64,000 bases of DNA from Mucilaginibacter inviolabilis (GCF_011089895.1 NZ_JAANAT010000001.1:3410001-3474000); one strand, 5' to 3'; counted from the first letter of the stretch, positions 42,298-51,456 are shown. Numbers and translations are program-made. The notes: generated by a model not told the origin, from the letters alone.

Positions 42298-43227
42298 ATG
42301 GGTATCGGGCAATTGATTTACAGGATATTTTTTAAACCGACCTTACAAATCAGGTACCATATCCATCACTTTGGGTTAACCGGCTGGTACAAGCTACAAC
42401 GGGGTGAGCAGCAAATGAAAAAGGCGGCTAAAAGTATTTATCCCATCCCGCTGACAAAAGATTATTTAATAGAAGTTAATTATTTAACCGGTGCTAAATA
42501 CTGGCATCAAACTATTTTCTGCGCTCATTCACTGGCCAGAGTTTTGCAGGGCAGGGTTAAAATAAATATATATTCCGACGGCACATTACATCATTCGCAT
42601 GAAGCTATTATGGTACGCGCCTTTCCTGGTATCGCCTTTATTTCAGAGAAAAGTGTTGATGAGCATCTTGACCGGTTTCTTCCCATTGCCCAATTTCCAA
42701 CGCTGAATTATTTAAGAAAATGGCACCCGTTTTTCAGGCGCTTAATAGATATTCATGCTACAACATCCTGGGCTATCCATCTGGATAGCGACATGCTTTT
42801 TTTTAATCATCCGCAACAGATCATAGATGCATATCAACGTAAAACCGCTATTTACATGCAGGAGCATCTGGATAGTTCCTATTTTGTTGATGACGAAAAA
42901 ACGCTGAAAAACAAACATGATATCAACTGTCTGGGTAACGTGAATGGGGGGATCATTGCCTATAACGGTGATACTGATTACACGGATTTGGAGGAAAAAG
43001 CAAAAATCTTATTAAGCCACTATCCTGATGCAGGTCCGGCACAGGTTGAACAAACTTTAATGAGTTATTTATTATTCAAACAAAGCGCCACTCCGCTCGA
43101 TAAACAGCTTCATCCCATATTTTACGACAGTAAAATTGAGGTGGAGGATTTACAAATTGTGCGTCATTATATTTTTAAAGCCAAGCTGCCCTACTTTACC
43201 GCCGAATGGAAAAAAGTACTCCTTTAG
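42298..43227 (+). CDS. putative GT-A type glycosyltransferase (paralogue B)
   Basis: The 309-residue protein is a diverged tandem copy of the previous gene: YLTGAKYWHQTIFCAHSLA, HLDSDMLFFNHP with DSD at 163-165, and NVNGGIIAYNG. The ATG follows the previous stop directly. Low overall identity suggests the copies now add different sugars. The end overlaps the next gene by 22 bases. Confidence 0.68.
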   Translation: MGIGQLIYRIFFKPTLQIRYHIHHFGLTGWYKLQRGEQQMKKAAKSIYPIPLTKDYLIEVNYLTGAKYWHQTIFCAHSLARVLQGRVKINIYSDGTLHHSHEAIMVRAFPGIAFISEKSVDEHLDRFLPIAQFPTLNYLRKWHPFFRRLIDIHATTSWAIHLDSDMLFFNHPQQIIDAYQRKTAIYMQEHLDSSYFVDDEKTLKNKHDINCLGNVNGGIIAYNGDTDYTDLEEKAKILLSHYPDAGPAQVEQTLMSYLLFKQSATPLDKQLHPIFYDSKIEVEDLQIVRHYIFKAKLPYFTAEWKKVLL

Positions 43228-44165
43228 TTTCTGTTTGCATGCCGGCTTATAACGCAGGTGAGTATATTGCCGATACGGTAAAATCAATTACCGATCAATC
43301 GTATGCCAACTGGGAGCTCATTATAGTGAATGATGGATCAACGGATGATACCGCTGCTATTGTTAATCAATTAACAGATTCCCGGATCAAAGTATTTCAC
43401 CAGGAAAATAAAGGGCAATGTGCTGCCGCAAATCAGGCGTTCCGGTTGTCAAAAGGCAAGCTGATTAAATTTATGGATGCCGATGACCTGTTATCGCCCA
43501 ACTATATCTACAACCAGGTATCGATGATTAATGGTGATGACGATGTTATTGCTTTTGCAGCCTGGGGAAGGTTTTATAGCAATTCATTAGCAACCTTTCA
43601 CTTAGACGATAGCTTTTTAACGAGTTCTATGAAACCGGCCGAATGGCTCATTGCCTCCATGACGGATAAACAGGTAATGCTGCAATGTGCCTTATGGCTT
43701 ATTCCACGAAAAATATTAGATGTTTCCGGCCTATGGGATGAAACGCTCTCGCTGATCAATGATTTTGAATTTTTCATCCGCGTATTGTTATGTGCACATG
43801 AGTTGCGGTTTACTAATGATGCTGTTTTATATTACCGGAGCGGACTTGCTCAATCCCTGTCAGCTACAACTTCGGCAAAAGGTGCCGAATCGGCTTATCA
43901 TTCGGTAAATCTGGGTACACAGTATCTTTTAAAACAGGAAACCAGTAACCGGGTAAAAAAAATTGCAGCCGATTGTTTTCAGCGATTGGTTTATACTTTT
44001 TACCCTCAGCATAAAGCCATCGTTCACAAAGCCGCCTTAAAAGTAAAGGAGCTTGGCGGCTCATCTATTGCTTTCCCTGCGGGTGGTTATACAAAAATAC
44101 TGGCATCTATATTAGGGTGGAAAACTACTCAATATCTTAAATTCATATTTAAAAAACGTGCTTAG
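43206..44165 (+). CDS. family 2 glycosyltransferase
   Basis: The 319-residue GT-A enzyme has VSVCMPAYNAGEYIADTVKS, NDGSTDDTA, FMDADDLLSP and LINDFEFFIRVL. The ATG lies within the previous gene's end (22-base overlap). Its own end overlaps the next GTG start by 8 bases. Confidence 0.9.
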   Translation: MEKSTPLVSVCMPAYNAGEYIADTVKSITDQSYANWELIIVNDGSTDDTAAIVNQLTDSRIKVFHQENKGQCAAANQAFRLSKGKLIKFMDADDLLSPNYIYNQVSMINGDDDVIAFAAWGRFYSNSLATFHLDDSFLTSSMKPAEWLIASMTDKQVMLQCALWLIPRKILDVSGLWDETLSLINDFEFFIRVLLCAHELRFTNDAVLYYRSGLAQSLSATTSAKGAESAYHSVNLGTQYLLKQETSNRVKKIAADCFQRLVYTFYPQHKAIVHKAALKVKELGGSSIAFPAGGYTKILASILGWKTTQYLKFIFKKRA

Positions 44166-45156
44166 TTGCCGGGTTTATTTGTTTACTTATAAAAGGAATC
44201 ATCTGCTACCCAGAGCTGTTGAAAGCCTCATCAATCAAACTTTTCAAAACTGGGTTTGCGAACTGCACAATGATTGCCCGGATGATCCGTTTCCGGCTGC
44301 TTACATACAGTCATTAAACGATCCCAGGTTTATTTTAAAAAACCATACAGTTAATATGGGCGCGGTTGCCGGTTTTAATCTTGCTTTTGCGGGTTGTACA
44401 GAACAGTATGCCAGTATCCTGGAAGATGACAATTGGTGGGAGCCCAATTTTTTGGAAGAAATGATTGCGCTGATGGAAAACAACCCAGCTGTAAATATAT
44501 CATGGAGCAACATGAATTTATGGCAGGAGAAAGCGGGGAATGAATGGCAAAATACAGGCAATACCATTTGGCCTGCCGGTGCATATACAACAACATTTTC
44601 CTGGCCTGCACAACAACAGGTAACCAGTGCCCTTCATTCAACCGGAGCCATGTTGTATCGGGGGAAATACGCTCATCATTACCTAGCGCCACATGAAACG
44701 TTGTTAAATGCTATTGAACTGGTGCGCGAAAGAGCATTTGAGCATCCTATCATTTTAAATAACAAGCCTCTGGCCAATTTTGCCATCACCATAAGCACCA
44801 ACCGTTCTGCCGATCCATACCCCTGGATCGCATCGCAGGTGATGTTACTGGCCAGTTATATAAAGGCTTCTGGTAATGATGTTGCGATTATAAAGGAAAC
44901 ATTATCCTATCATCGCCAACTAAAACCCAACCCTGTAGCCAGTTTCTTTTTAGCCGATCTTTTTCTGCTGAAAAACAGGTCGCTCTACAAGTATTTCAGC
45001 TTATCAGATTGGATGGTGATTGGTAAATGGCTCGTCAGAAACGGGCATAAACTAAACTATATTAAAACCTACCTGGCATCGCAAAAAGAAACATATCATT
45101 TTTTACTAAAGCATACCCGGTCACGTTTTCAGGAATCAAAACAAAACCTACATTGA
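44158..45156 (+). CDS. family 2 glycosyltransferase-like protein
   Basis: The 332-residue protein starts from GTG at 44158. It has CRVYLFTYKRNHLLPRAVES, then HNDCPDDPF in place of the usual DDGS, and SILEDDNWWEPNF as the metal site. The core is GT2-like but variant, so donor use may differ. The C-terminal third is predicted helical and not recognised. Confidence 0.78.
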   Translation: MLSCRVYLFTYKRNHLLPRAVESLINQTFQNWVCELHNDCPDDPFPAAYIQSLNDPRFILKNHTVNMGAVAGFNLAFAGCTEQYASILEDDNWWEPNFLEEMIALMENNPAVNISWSNMNLWQEKAGNEWQNTGNTIWPAGAYTTTFSWPAQQQVTSALHSTGAMLYRGKYAHHYLAPHETLLNAIELVRERAFEHPIILNNKPLANFAITISTNRSADPYPWIASQVMLLASYIKASGNDVAIIKETLSYHRQLKPNPVASFFLADLFLLKNRSLYKYFSLSDWMVIGKWLVRNGHKLNYIKTYLASQKETYHFLLKHTRSRFQESKQNLH

Positions 45157-45157
45157 A

Positions 45158-46183
45158 TTGAAAATAGCCCTTATCGTAAACCCTTTGATACCAGTACCTC
45201 CGGAACAATATGGTGGTATAGAACGCGTGGTATATGTACTGACTGTGGAGTTGATGAAAATGGGGCACGATGTAACGTTGTATGCCAATCCGGATTCTCA
45301 GCCAGGCTGCAGACTTATAGGTTACCGGGAGTCTGAAAATTACGGATTAAAAGATTTTACAAAAATCAATCTGCTAACCTCTTCCCTTCTTTTTAAAAAT
45401 TTCGACGTTGTACACACTTTCGGCCGGATGAGTAATATAGCGTCGCTCATGCCTTTTAAACAGCCCAAAATCGTTTCGTACCAGTTGCCGCCCACGCTAT
45501 CGCAGGTAAAAAAAGCGGTAAAAATCGCTGCAAAAAACTCACTTTATTTTACGGCCTGCAGCCATTTTATTGCCGGACAGATCAATCATATCGGTCAGGT
45601 AACTGCCATTTACAACAGTGTGGATATGGACGATTATCTATTTAACGCCGAAGTTAATGCAGATGCGCCACTGGTATTTTTAGGGCGGATACAACAGGAA
45701 AAAGGAACAGCCATAGCTATTGAAATAGCGCTTAAAACAAACAAAAAACTGATCATAGCTGGTAATATTCCAGACGAGCCAATTCACCAGCAATACTTTA
45801 ATGAACAGATACGGCCATTTATTGATCAGGACCAGATCAAATACATCGGTCCGGTTAATAATATTCAAAAAAACGAGTTATTAGGTAAGGCCTGCGCCAT
45901 GCTGATGCCGGTTACCTGGGATGAGCCTTTTGGCATTGTTATGGCCGAAGCCCTGGCCTGCGGTACACCCGTAATTGGATTTAACAGGGGCGCAATACCC
46001 GAAGTGGTCACCAACGGATCAACCGGTTTTGTATGCAACAATATCAACGAAATGATGGAAGGGGTGAATAATATATCAGCATTAAGCCGATCACAATGCC
46101 GCCAGGTGGCCGAAGAAAAGTTCAGCTCGGCAGTAATGGCTAAGCGGTATGAAGAATTGTATAGATTGGTGTCAAGTAGCTAG
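45158..46183 (+). CDS. family 4 glycosyltransferase
   Basis: The 341-residue GT-B enzyme starts from TTG at 45158 (KIALIVNPLIPVPPEQYGG). It has PLVFLGRIQQEKGTAIAIEI and the donor site TWDEPFGIVMAEALACGTPVIG. It ends in a Ser-rich tail at a stop that lies at the edge of a repeat-derived spacer. Confidence 0.9.
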   Translation: MKIALIVNPLIPVPPEQYGGIERVVYVLTVELMKMGHDVTLYANPDSQPGCRLIGYRESENYGLKDFTKINLLTSSLLFKNFDVVHTFGRMSNIASLMPFKQPKIVSYQLPPTLSQVKKAVKIAAKNSLYFTACSHFIAGQINHIGQVTAIYNSVDMDDYLFNAEVNADAPLVFLGRIQQEKGTAIAIEIALKTNKKLIIAGNIPDEPIHQQYFNEQIRPFIDQDQIKYIGPVNNIQKNELLGKACAMLMPVTWDEPFGIVMAEALACGTPVIGFNRGAIPEVVTNGSTGFVCNNINEMMEGVNNISALSRSQCRQVAEEKFSSAVMAKRYEELYRLVSSS

Positions 46184-46238
46184 TATCAAGTATCACGACA
46201 ATTAAAATAAATCCGCAATCGAACATCTCAAATCCGAA
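46184..46238. repeat. repeat-like spacer ending in CAAATCCGAAAT
   Basis: The spacer reads ATCCGCAATCGAACATCTCAAATCC-like short motifs. Its last bases TCCGAAAT run into the ATA codon of the next gene. A near-identical TCCGAAATcAAAAAC junction occurs at 47515-47529. Confidence 0.5.
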
Positions 46239-47465
46239 ATAAAAAACATCACCTTCCTTACTACCGGGCAGCCAAGTACCAATCCCAGGTTGGTTAAGGA
46301 AGTTGAAACATTAATTAAGCTGGGTTACCAGGTTAAGGTTATCTGCTGCTTTTATCAGGAATGGGCGCGGGAGTTTGATCAGGAGATCGTCAACAGAAAC
46401 AAAGATGTATACATTTATTGCGGCGGTGATCCTGTGAACGAAAAATTAAGCTATTATAAAACACGTTTGCGGCAAAAAACAAGTTGGCGTCTTTTTAACT
46501 ATACCAAAGCTTTTGGCATATCCGAAAATGCCATATCCCGTACGCATACAGAAGCGCTGGCTACGGCCAGATCTATAAAAACCGATCTGTATATCGCCCA
46601 CAATCTTGGTGCATTGCCGGCGGCTGTTATGGCGGCAAAATTTAACGGTGCAAAAGTGGGGTATGATGCTGAGGATATGCATTCGGGACAGTTCAAAACC
46701 AAGACTGAAAAAGGCTATCTGCTGAATAAATTTATTGAAGAAAAATACTTCCCTCATACAAATTATTTTACGGCGGCAAGTCCGCTTATTGCGCAGCATT
46801 ACAAACAAGCTTATCCCTACTTGAATCCTATAGTGATCAATAATGTTTTCCCCAGGATTGATCTTCCGGTTGAATCAAAAATCCATGTAACGCAGCCTTT
46901 AAAACTCTTTTGGTTTTCACAAACCATAGGAGTTGAGCGGGGAATCGAAAACATCATCGGGGCCATGACGCTTATTACAAAACAAGCAGAATTACACTTA
47001 CTGGGAAATTGCTCTGACGAGGATAAGCTGATGATCACGGACCTCGCAAAATACAATCATCTTGCTACTGATCAAATTCATTTTCACCAGCCTATTGCCC
47101 CGGATGAGCTTTTTAAATTTGCTGCCCGATTTGATATCGGCATGGCTACAGAAACTGCCCCTAACCTAAACAGGGATATTTGCCTTACTAATAAAATTTT
47201 CACTTATATACAAACCGGTCTGGCTATCATTGCCAGCGACACACAGGCCCAGCGCCTTTTCCTGGAACAATATCCAGCCACAGGGAGCTTATATCAAAAA
47301 GAAGATATCACCTCCCTGGCCAATTGTATATTGGAATATGCCCAAAACCCGGAAAAGTTACTGCAAACAAAACAAATGAACTATCAGTTGGGACAAACAC
47401 AGCTGAACTGGGAAAATGAAAGTAAAATATTTAGGCGCATAATAGAGAGTCAAGAATCAGGATAA
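46239..47465 (+). CDS. family 4 glycosyltransferase with ATA at the start position
   Basis: The frame encodes 408 residues if read from ATA at 46239: (I)KNITFLTTGQPSTNPRLVKE, a normal GT4 N-terminus. The first standard start is TTG at 46290, which would remove the first beta strand and the substrate loop. No ATG, GTG or TTG lies between the upstream stop (46203) and 46290. ATA probably replaces an ancestral ATG. The C-terminal domain has KLFWFSQTIGVERGIENI and MATETAPNLNRDICLTNKIF. The last codons (ESQESG) are encoded by a TCAAGAATC-type repeat. Confidence 0.82.
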   Translation: MKNITFLTTGQPSTNPRLVKEVETLIKLGYQVKVICCFYQEWAREFDQEIVNRNKDVYIYCGGDPVNEKLSYYKTRLRQKTSWRLFNYTKAFGISENAISRTHTEALATARSIKTDLYIAHNLGALPAAVMAAKFNGAKVGYDAEDMHSGQFKTKTEKGYLLNKFIEEKYFPHTNYFTAASPLIAQHYKQAYPYLNPIVINNVFPRIDLPVESKIHVTQPLKLFWFSQTIGVERGIENIIGAMTLITKQAELHLLGNCSDEDKLMITDLAKYNHLATDQIHFHQPIAPDELFKFAARFDIGMATETAPNLNRDICLTNKIFTYIQTGLAIIASDTQAQRLFLEQYPATGSLYQKEDITSLANCILEYAQNPEKLLQTKQMNYQLGQTQLNWENESKIFRRIIESQESG

Positions 47466-47520
47466 TAAAAGTGCGTTCTAAAATCAAAATAAATCCTATA
47501 TCAAAAATTCGAATTCCGAA
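47466..47520. repeat. repeat-like spacer before the ATC-start gene
   Basis: The spacer contains AAATCAAAATAAATCC, ATCAAAAATTCG and AATTCCGAAATC, short periodic motifs like those at 46205-46240. It is open in the frame of the following gene from 47482 but offers no ATG, GTG or TTG. Confidence 0.45.
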
Positions 47521-48837
47521 ATCAAAAACCTCCTCATCATATCTCCTTATTTTCCACCGGTAAACGCGGCTGACATGCAGCGGGTACGTATGAGCCTGCC
47601 TTATTTTGCAGGTGAAGGCTGGAATGCAGAGGTGGTGATGGTGGATGAGCATTATGCGGATATTCAGATGGACCCCTTGCTGCTTCAAAGTATCCCTAAT
47701 GATATCCCAGTACACCGCGTCAAAGCATTGAATAAACAATGGACATCTAAACTGGGCCTGGGGAGTATCGCTTTACGATCGCTTTGGTTCTATCGCCATA
47801 AAGTTAACCGGCTTTTGAAGGACGGAAAATTCGACCTCATCTATTTTTCAACCACTCAATTCCCGGTTTGTATTTTAGGCGCCTATTGGAAAAAAAAGTA
47901 TGGTATCCCTTATGTTATCGATATGCAGGATCCCTGGCATTCTGACTACTACCGAAACAAACCACGGGTGCAGCAGCCATCTAAATACTGGTTCTCGTAC
48001 CGTTTAAACAAATACCTGGAACCTATCGCTATAAAAAATGCCGATGGGTTAATCAGTGTTTCCGAAGGTTATATCGATGCTTTGAAAAACAGGTATCCCC
48101 TTATAAAAAATAAGCCGTCGGCAGTAATCACTTTTGGTGCGTTTGAACCAGACTTGTCCATCGCCCGTGAAAATCAAACAAAATTTGCGAACTTATTAGA
48201 GGCCGGTTTTATCAATATTGTATATACTGGTCGCGGTGGCGCAGATATGCACAAAGCCATGATACCCGTATTTGAAGCGCTTAAAAAGGGGTTATCTGAT
48301 CCAGAAAACACCTTTTTTACTCGGTTGAAATTTTACTTTATAGGAACCAGCTATGCACAGGCAGGTCAGGGTAAACTAACCATATTGCCTCTTGCTCAAC
48401 AATACGGAGTAGCAGACCATGTTGTGGAAATAACCGATCGTATCAGTTATTATCATACCCTGCTTACCTTGCAGCAAGCCAGCGCGCTTTTTATTCCAGG
48501 CTCGGACGATCCTCAATATACGGCATCAAAAATTTATCCGTATCTGCTTACTCAAAAACCGTTGCTGGCTATTTTTAACGGAAAAAGCTCTGCAATGCCA
48601 ATACTCAAAGCATATGGAGTAAACCATGTGTATGATTATGAAAATGTAACGGCAACAAATATTAACGAGTTTTTTTCACAACTCAATAACGGCGATCCCG
48701 AACCACCTTTGTATAATCGGGAAACGATCAACAAATATTCGGCACAACAAATGACAATGAATCAGTGCCGGCTTTTTAATCAGGTTTTAATTGAGAGACA
48801 TGAATCAAGAGTTGAGAATCAAGACATAAAAAGTTGA
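47521..48837 (+). CDS. family 4-like glycosyltransferase with ATC at the start position
   Basis: Read from ATC at 47521 the protein has 438 residues and begins (I)KNLLIISPYFPPVNAADMQR, a standard GT4 start. The first standard codon is ATG at 47575, which would delete the first strand and the PPVNAAD loop. Later blocks include DMQDPWHSDYYRNKPR, INIVYTGRGGADMHKAM and ASALFIPGSDDPQYTASKIY. The C-terminal tail (HESRVENQDIKS) is encoded by a TCAAGAATC-type repeat. As with the gene before, initiation needs an unusual codon or a shortened protein. Confidence 0.8.
   Translation: MKNLLIISPYFPPVNAADMQRVRMSLPYFAGEGWNAEVVMVDEHYADIQMDPLLLQSIPNDIPVHRVKALNKQWTSKLGLGSIALRSLWFYRHKVNRLLKDGKFDLIYFSTTQFPVCILGAYWKKKYGIPYVIDMQDPWHSDYYRNKPRVQQPSKYWFSYRLNKYLEPIAIKNADGLISVSEGYIDALKNRYPLIKNKPSAVITFGAFEPDLSIARENQTKFANLLEAGFINIVYTGRGGADMHKAMIPVFEALKKGLSDPENTFFTRLKFYFIGTSYAQAGQGKLTILPLAQQYGVADHVVEITDRISYYHTLLTLQQASALFIPGSDDPQYTASKIYPYLLTQKPLLAIFNGKSSAMPILKAYGVNHVYDYENVTATNINEFFSQLNNGDPEPPLYNRETINKYSAQQMTMNQCRLFNQVLIERHESRVENQDIKS
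48800..48835. repeat. TCAAGAATC-type repeat half inside a coding end
   Basis: GAATCAAGAGTTGAGAATCAAGACA forms the last codons of the GT4 gene ending at 48837. The matching right arm is not seen, so this is a half element that extended the reading frame. Confidence 0.5.
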
Positions 48838-48899
48838 AGTTTAAATATGTCAACAATAAGTAAACGATTTTTTATTTTCCTCCCGACTTTTCACAAACT

Positions 48900-50060
48900 A
48901 TGCGCTTAGCCATTATAACCACCCACCCAGTACAATACTATGCCCCTGTTTTTAAATTGCTGGCTGAAAGCCGGAGCATAGAGATCAGGGTATTTTATAC
49001 CTGGGGCGAAAAAGCCATGGAAAAATTTGATCCCGGTTTTGGGCAAAAAGTTGACTGGGATATCCCGCTGCTGCAAGGGTATAATTTTGAATGGGTAACC
49101 AACACCGCATCAGACCCTGGTACACATCATCGTAACGGGATCATTAATCCCGGCTTGATCAATCAGATAAACCAATGGCAGCCCAATGCTTTATTGGTAT
49201 TTGGCTGGGCCTTCAACAGTCACTTAAAAGCTATTCGTTATTATCACCATAAACTACCCGTATATTTCAGGGGCGACTCCACCCTGCTCGATATAAAACC
49301 GGGTATCCGTGCGTTTTTAAGATCTGTTTTTTTAAAATGGGTTTACCGGCACGTTGATCATGCTTTTTATGTGGGGGTCAACAGCAAAACTTATTTTAAA
49401 AAATACGGACTAACTGATCAGCAATTAACCTTTGCTCCGCACGCCATAGATAACGAAAGATTTAACATCAACAGAAATCAGGAAGCTTTAAAGCTAAGGC
49501 AAAGCCTGGGTGTTACCGAAGAGGATACCCTGATACTTTTTGCAGGCAAGTTTGAGGATAAAAAATCACCACAATTACTCATCGACGCTTTTTTGGCTTT
49601 AAATAAACCAGCTGCTCATTTATTACTGGTGGGAAGCGGTATTTTAGAGATTCCCTTAAAAACAAGAGCCAGCATGAATAAGCGGATTCATTTTATGGAT
49701 TTCCAAAATCAATCAATCATGCCGGTGGTATATCTGGCGGCTGATCTTTTTTGCCTGCCATCCAAAGGTCCCGGCGAAACATGGGGACTTGCTGTAAACG
49801 AGGCCATGGCAGCTGGTACACCCGTGCTAGTATCTAATAAAGCAGGTTGTGCTGCCGATCTGGTTATACCAGGAATAACCGGTGATATTTTTGATTCGGA
49901 AAATTTATCGGATATTACCCAAAAGCTTGGCGCGCTTTTGAAAGACAAATCCAGATTGAATACTTTAGGCCTCAATGCTCAACATAAAATTGCCGACTGG
50001 AGCTTTGACAAGCAGGTAACTGCCATTTTAAATACCGTAAAGCATAACTATGCGAACTAA
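48900..50060 (+). CDS. family 4 glycosyltransferase
   Basis: The 386-residue GT-B enzyme has MRLAIITTHPVQYYAPVF, the hinge LILFAGKFEDKKSPQLLI and the donor site GPGETWGLAVNEAMAAGTPVLV. THPVQYYAP is typical of GT4 proteins in surface polysaccharide loci. Its last 11 bases overlap the ATG of the interrupted Wzy-like gene. Confidence 0.92.
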   Translation: MRLAIITTHPVQYYAPVFKLLAESRSIEIRVFYTWGEKAMEKFDPGFGQKVDWDIPLLQGYNFEWVTNTASDPGTHHRNGIINPGLINQINQWQPNALLVFGWAFNSHLKAIRYYHHKLPVYFRGDSTLLDIKPGIRAFLRSVFLKWVYRHVDHAFYVGVNSKTYFKKYGLTDQQLTFAPHAIDNERFNINRNQEALKLRQSLGVTEEDTLILFAGKFEDKKSPQLLIDAFLALNKPAAHLLLVGSGILEIPLKTRASMNKRIHFMDFQNQSIMPVVYLAADLFCLPSKGPGETWGLAVNEAMAAGTPVLVSNKAGCAADLVIPGITGDIFDSENLSDITQKLGALLKDKSRLNTLGLNAQHKIADWSFDKQVTAILNTVKHNYAN

Positions 50061-50169
50061 TCAAGCTCCGTTGGAGCGGTTTTTCATATTATTTTTACCC
50101 TGGGGGCTCTCCCTTTTATTTAAAAGCGACCCTGTGCTCTCTTATTTTATTGCCTGACTAGGTTCGTTT
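50050..50169 (+). pseudogene. severed N-terminal part of the Wzy-like polymerase gene
   Basis: An ATG at 50050, overlapping the previous gene by 11 bases, opens a frame of 35 sense codons (RTNQAPLERFFILFLPWGLS, then a second hydrophobic run ending SYFIA). It then meets TGA at 50155-50157. The same frame continues without a break as LGSFLIFWLTLSGWVKP into the polymerase. A TGG-to-TGA change at codon 36 inside a membrane helix is the simplest reading. The overlap and membrane helix show this is the true gene start. Confidence 0.75.
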
Positions 50170-51456
50170 TTGATATTCTGGCTTACATTAAGCGGATGGG
50201 TAAAACCCATACCTGCCGACAGAAGCATTGCAGGCCAGCTCATGCGCCCTATTTTTTTAGTCCAGATCATTTTTGCCGGATACATGGCCTGTACTTCCAT
50301 TTTTTATTTTATGGATGTAATGGGGTATGAAAACTTTGTAAAACCAGGCTATATTTTAGTCGACCATGAAAAACTGCTGCTCACGGCGCAATGCCAGCGC
50401 TATTATTGTTTGGGCCATGCTTCTCTTGTTTTAGGGATGCTCATCTTTATGGATTATCCGGCCCAAAAGATTTATCAGGCAGATACACAAAAACTGGCTA
50501 ATCTGCTCATGTTATTTGCTATGATTAGTTTTCCTGTATCTGTTTTGTTTTTAAAAGTACCGGGGCTATCACAGTTCTCCTATCAGTTTAATTCGCTCAG
50601 CTTCATTGCAGGTACATTGGCTTTGGCATTTGCCATCCCGCTCAAAAAAATTGGCAACACGCTGATATGCATCGGTTTTTACTGTTTTAATTTTTATCAG
50701 TCGCTCATCTCGGGCTTTAAAGAGCCTATTATCGTAAGCGTAATGGTATTAGGAATATTCCTGTATCCCAATTATAAAAAGGCAGTTACCTTTACTTTCA
50801 TCCCCCTATTACTGTTGTTATTTATTTTTTTGCCTACCTACAATCGTGTTTTCAGGCAAAATGCATGGGCAGGTAACAGCAATGCCAGCGAAGCCAGTCA
50901 ATTAGCTTTAGATGCTACCCTAAACAATGATGGCGAAGGTGATGATTCCAACTGGTCGTTTTTAGTGAATCGCCTAAGCGAAATAGATATGTTTACCCGT
51001 TTTGTACAATCAACCCCCAAACAGGTAGATTATTATGGTTTTACATTGCTTAAACAATCCGGCACGGCTATTATTCCACGGATATTCTGGCCCTCTAAAC
51101 CCATTACCGAAGAAATGATTATGGAACGGGTTTACAATGCCGGGGTTATTAACCGTTTTTCCAATGTATCGGCTAAACCTGCATTTATTGTGGATGCCTA
51201 TCTTTCGGGAGGAGCTTTAGGTATCATTTTATGTTTATTTGCCTACGGCGCCATCGCTCAGTTGATAGCGCTGCAGGCCGAGAAACTCTTTGGCGGATAT
51301 ATCCTGGGCACAGCGCTCATTTTTAGCGGCTTGTTTCAAATAATGTGGCGCGGACTTAGTTTTGAGTTTTTAATTAACAGTGTATTCTGGAGTTATATTA
51401 CCATGCTGATCATTCATAAAATACTTACAGCAACCCATATCCTTCAAAAGGTTTGA
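50170..51456 (+). CDS. Wzy-like polysaccharide polymerase, main part behind an in-frame stop
   Basis: From TTG at 50170 the frame encodes 428 residues with about ten membrane segments and a large extracytoplasmic loop (about residues 230-330: NRVFRQNAWAGNSNASE to GTAIIPRIFWPSKP). The PRIFWPSKP segment and topology suit O-antigen polymerase-like proteins. I recall an NCBI family label 'exosortase Y-associated Wzy-like protein', and an exosortase is four genes downstream, but the match is unverified. The first 40 codons of the full frame are upstream, cut by TGA at 50155. The end overlaps the next TTG start by four bases. Confidence 0.75.
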   Translation: MIFWLTLSGWVKPIPADRSIAGQLMRPIFLVQIIFAGYMACTSIFYFMDVMGYENFVKPGYILVDHEKLLLTAQCQRYYCLGHASLVLGMLIFMDYPAQKIYQADTQKLANLLMLFAMISFPVSVLFLKVPGLSQFSYQFNSLSFIAGTLALAFAIPLKKIGNTLICIGFYCFNFYQSLISGFKEPIIVSVMVLGIFLYPNYKKAVTFTFIPLLLLLFIFLPTYNRVFRQNAWAGNSNASEASQLALDATLNNDGEGDDSNWSFLVNRLSEIDMFTRFVQSTPKQVDYYGFTLLKQSGTAIIPRIFWPSKPITEEMIMERVYNAGVINRFSNVSAKPAFIVDAYLSGGALGIILCLFAYGAIAQLIALQAEKLFGGYILGTALIFSGLFQIMWRGLSFEFLINSVFWSYITMLIIHKILTATHILQKV

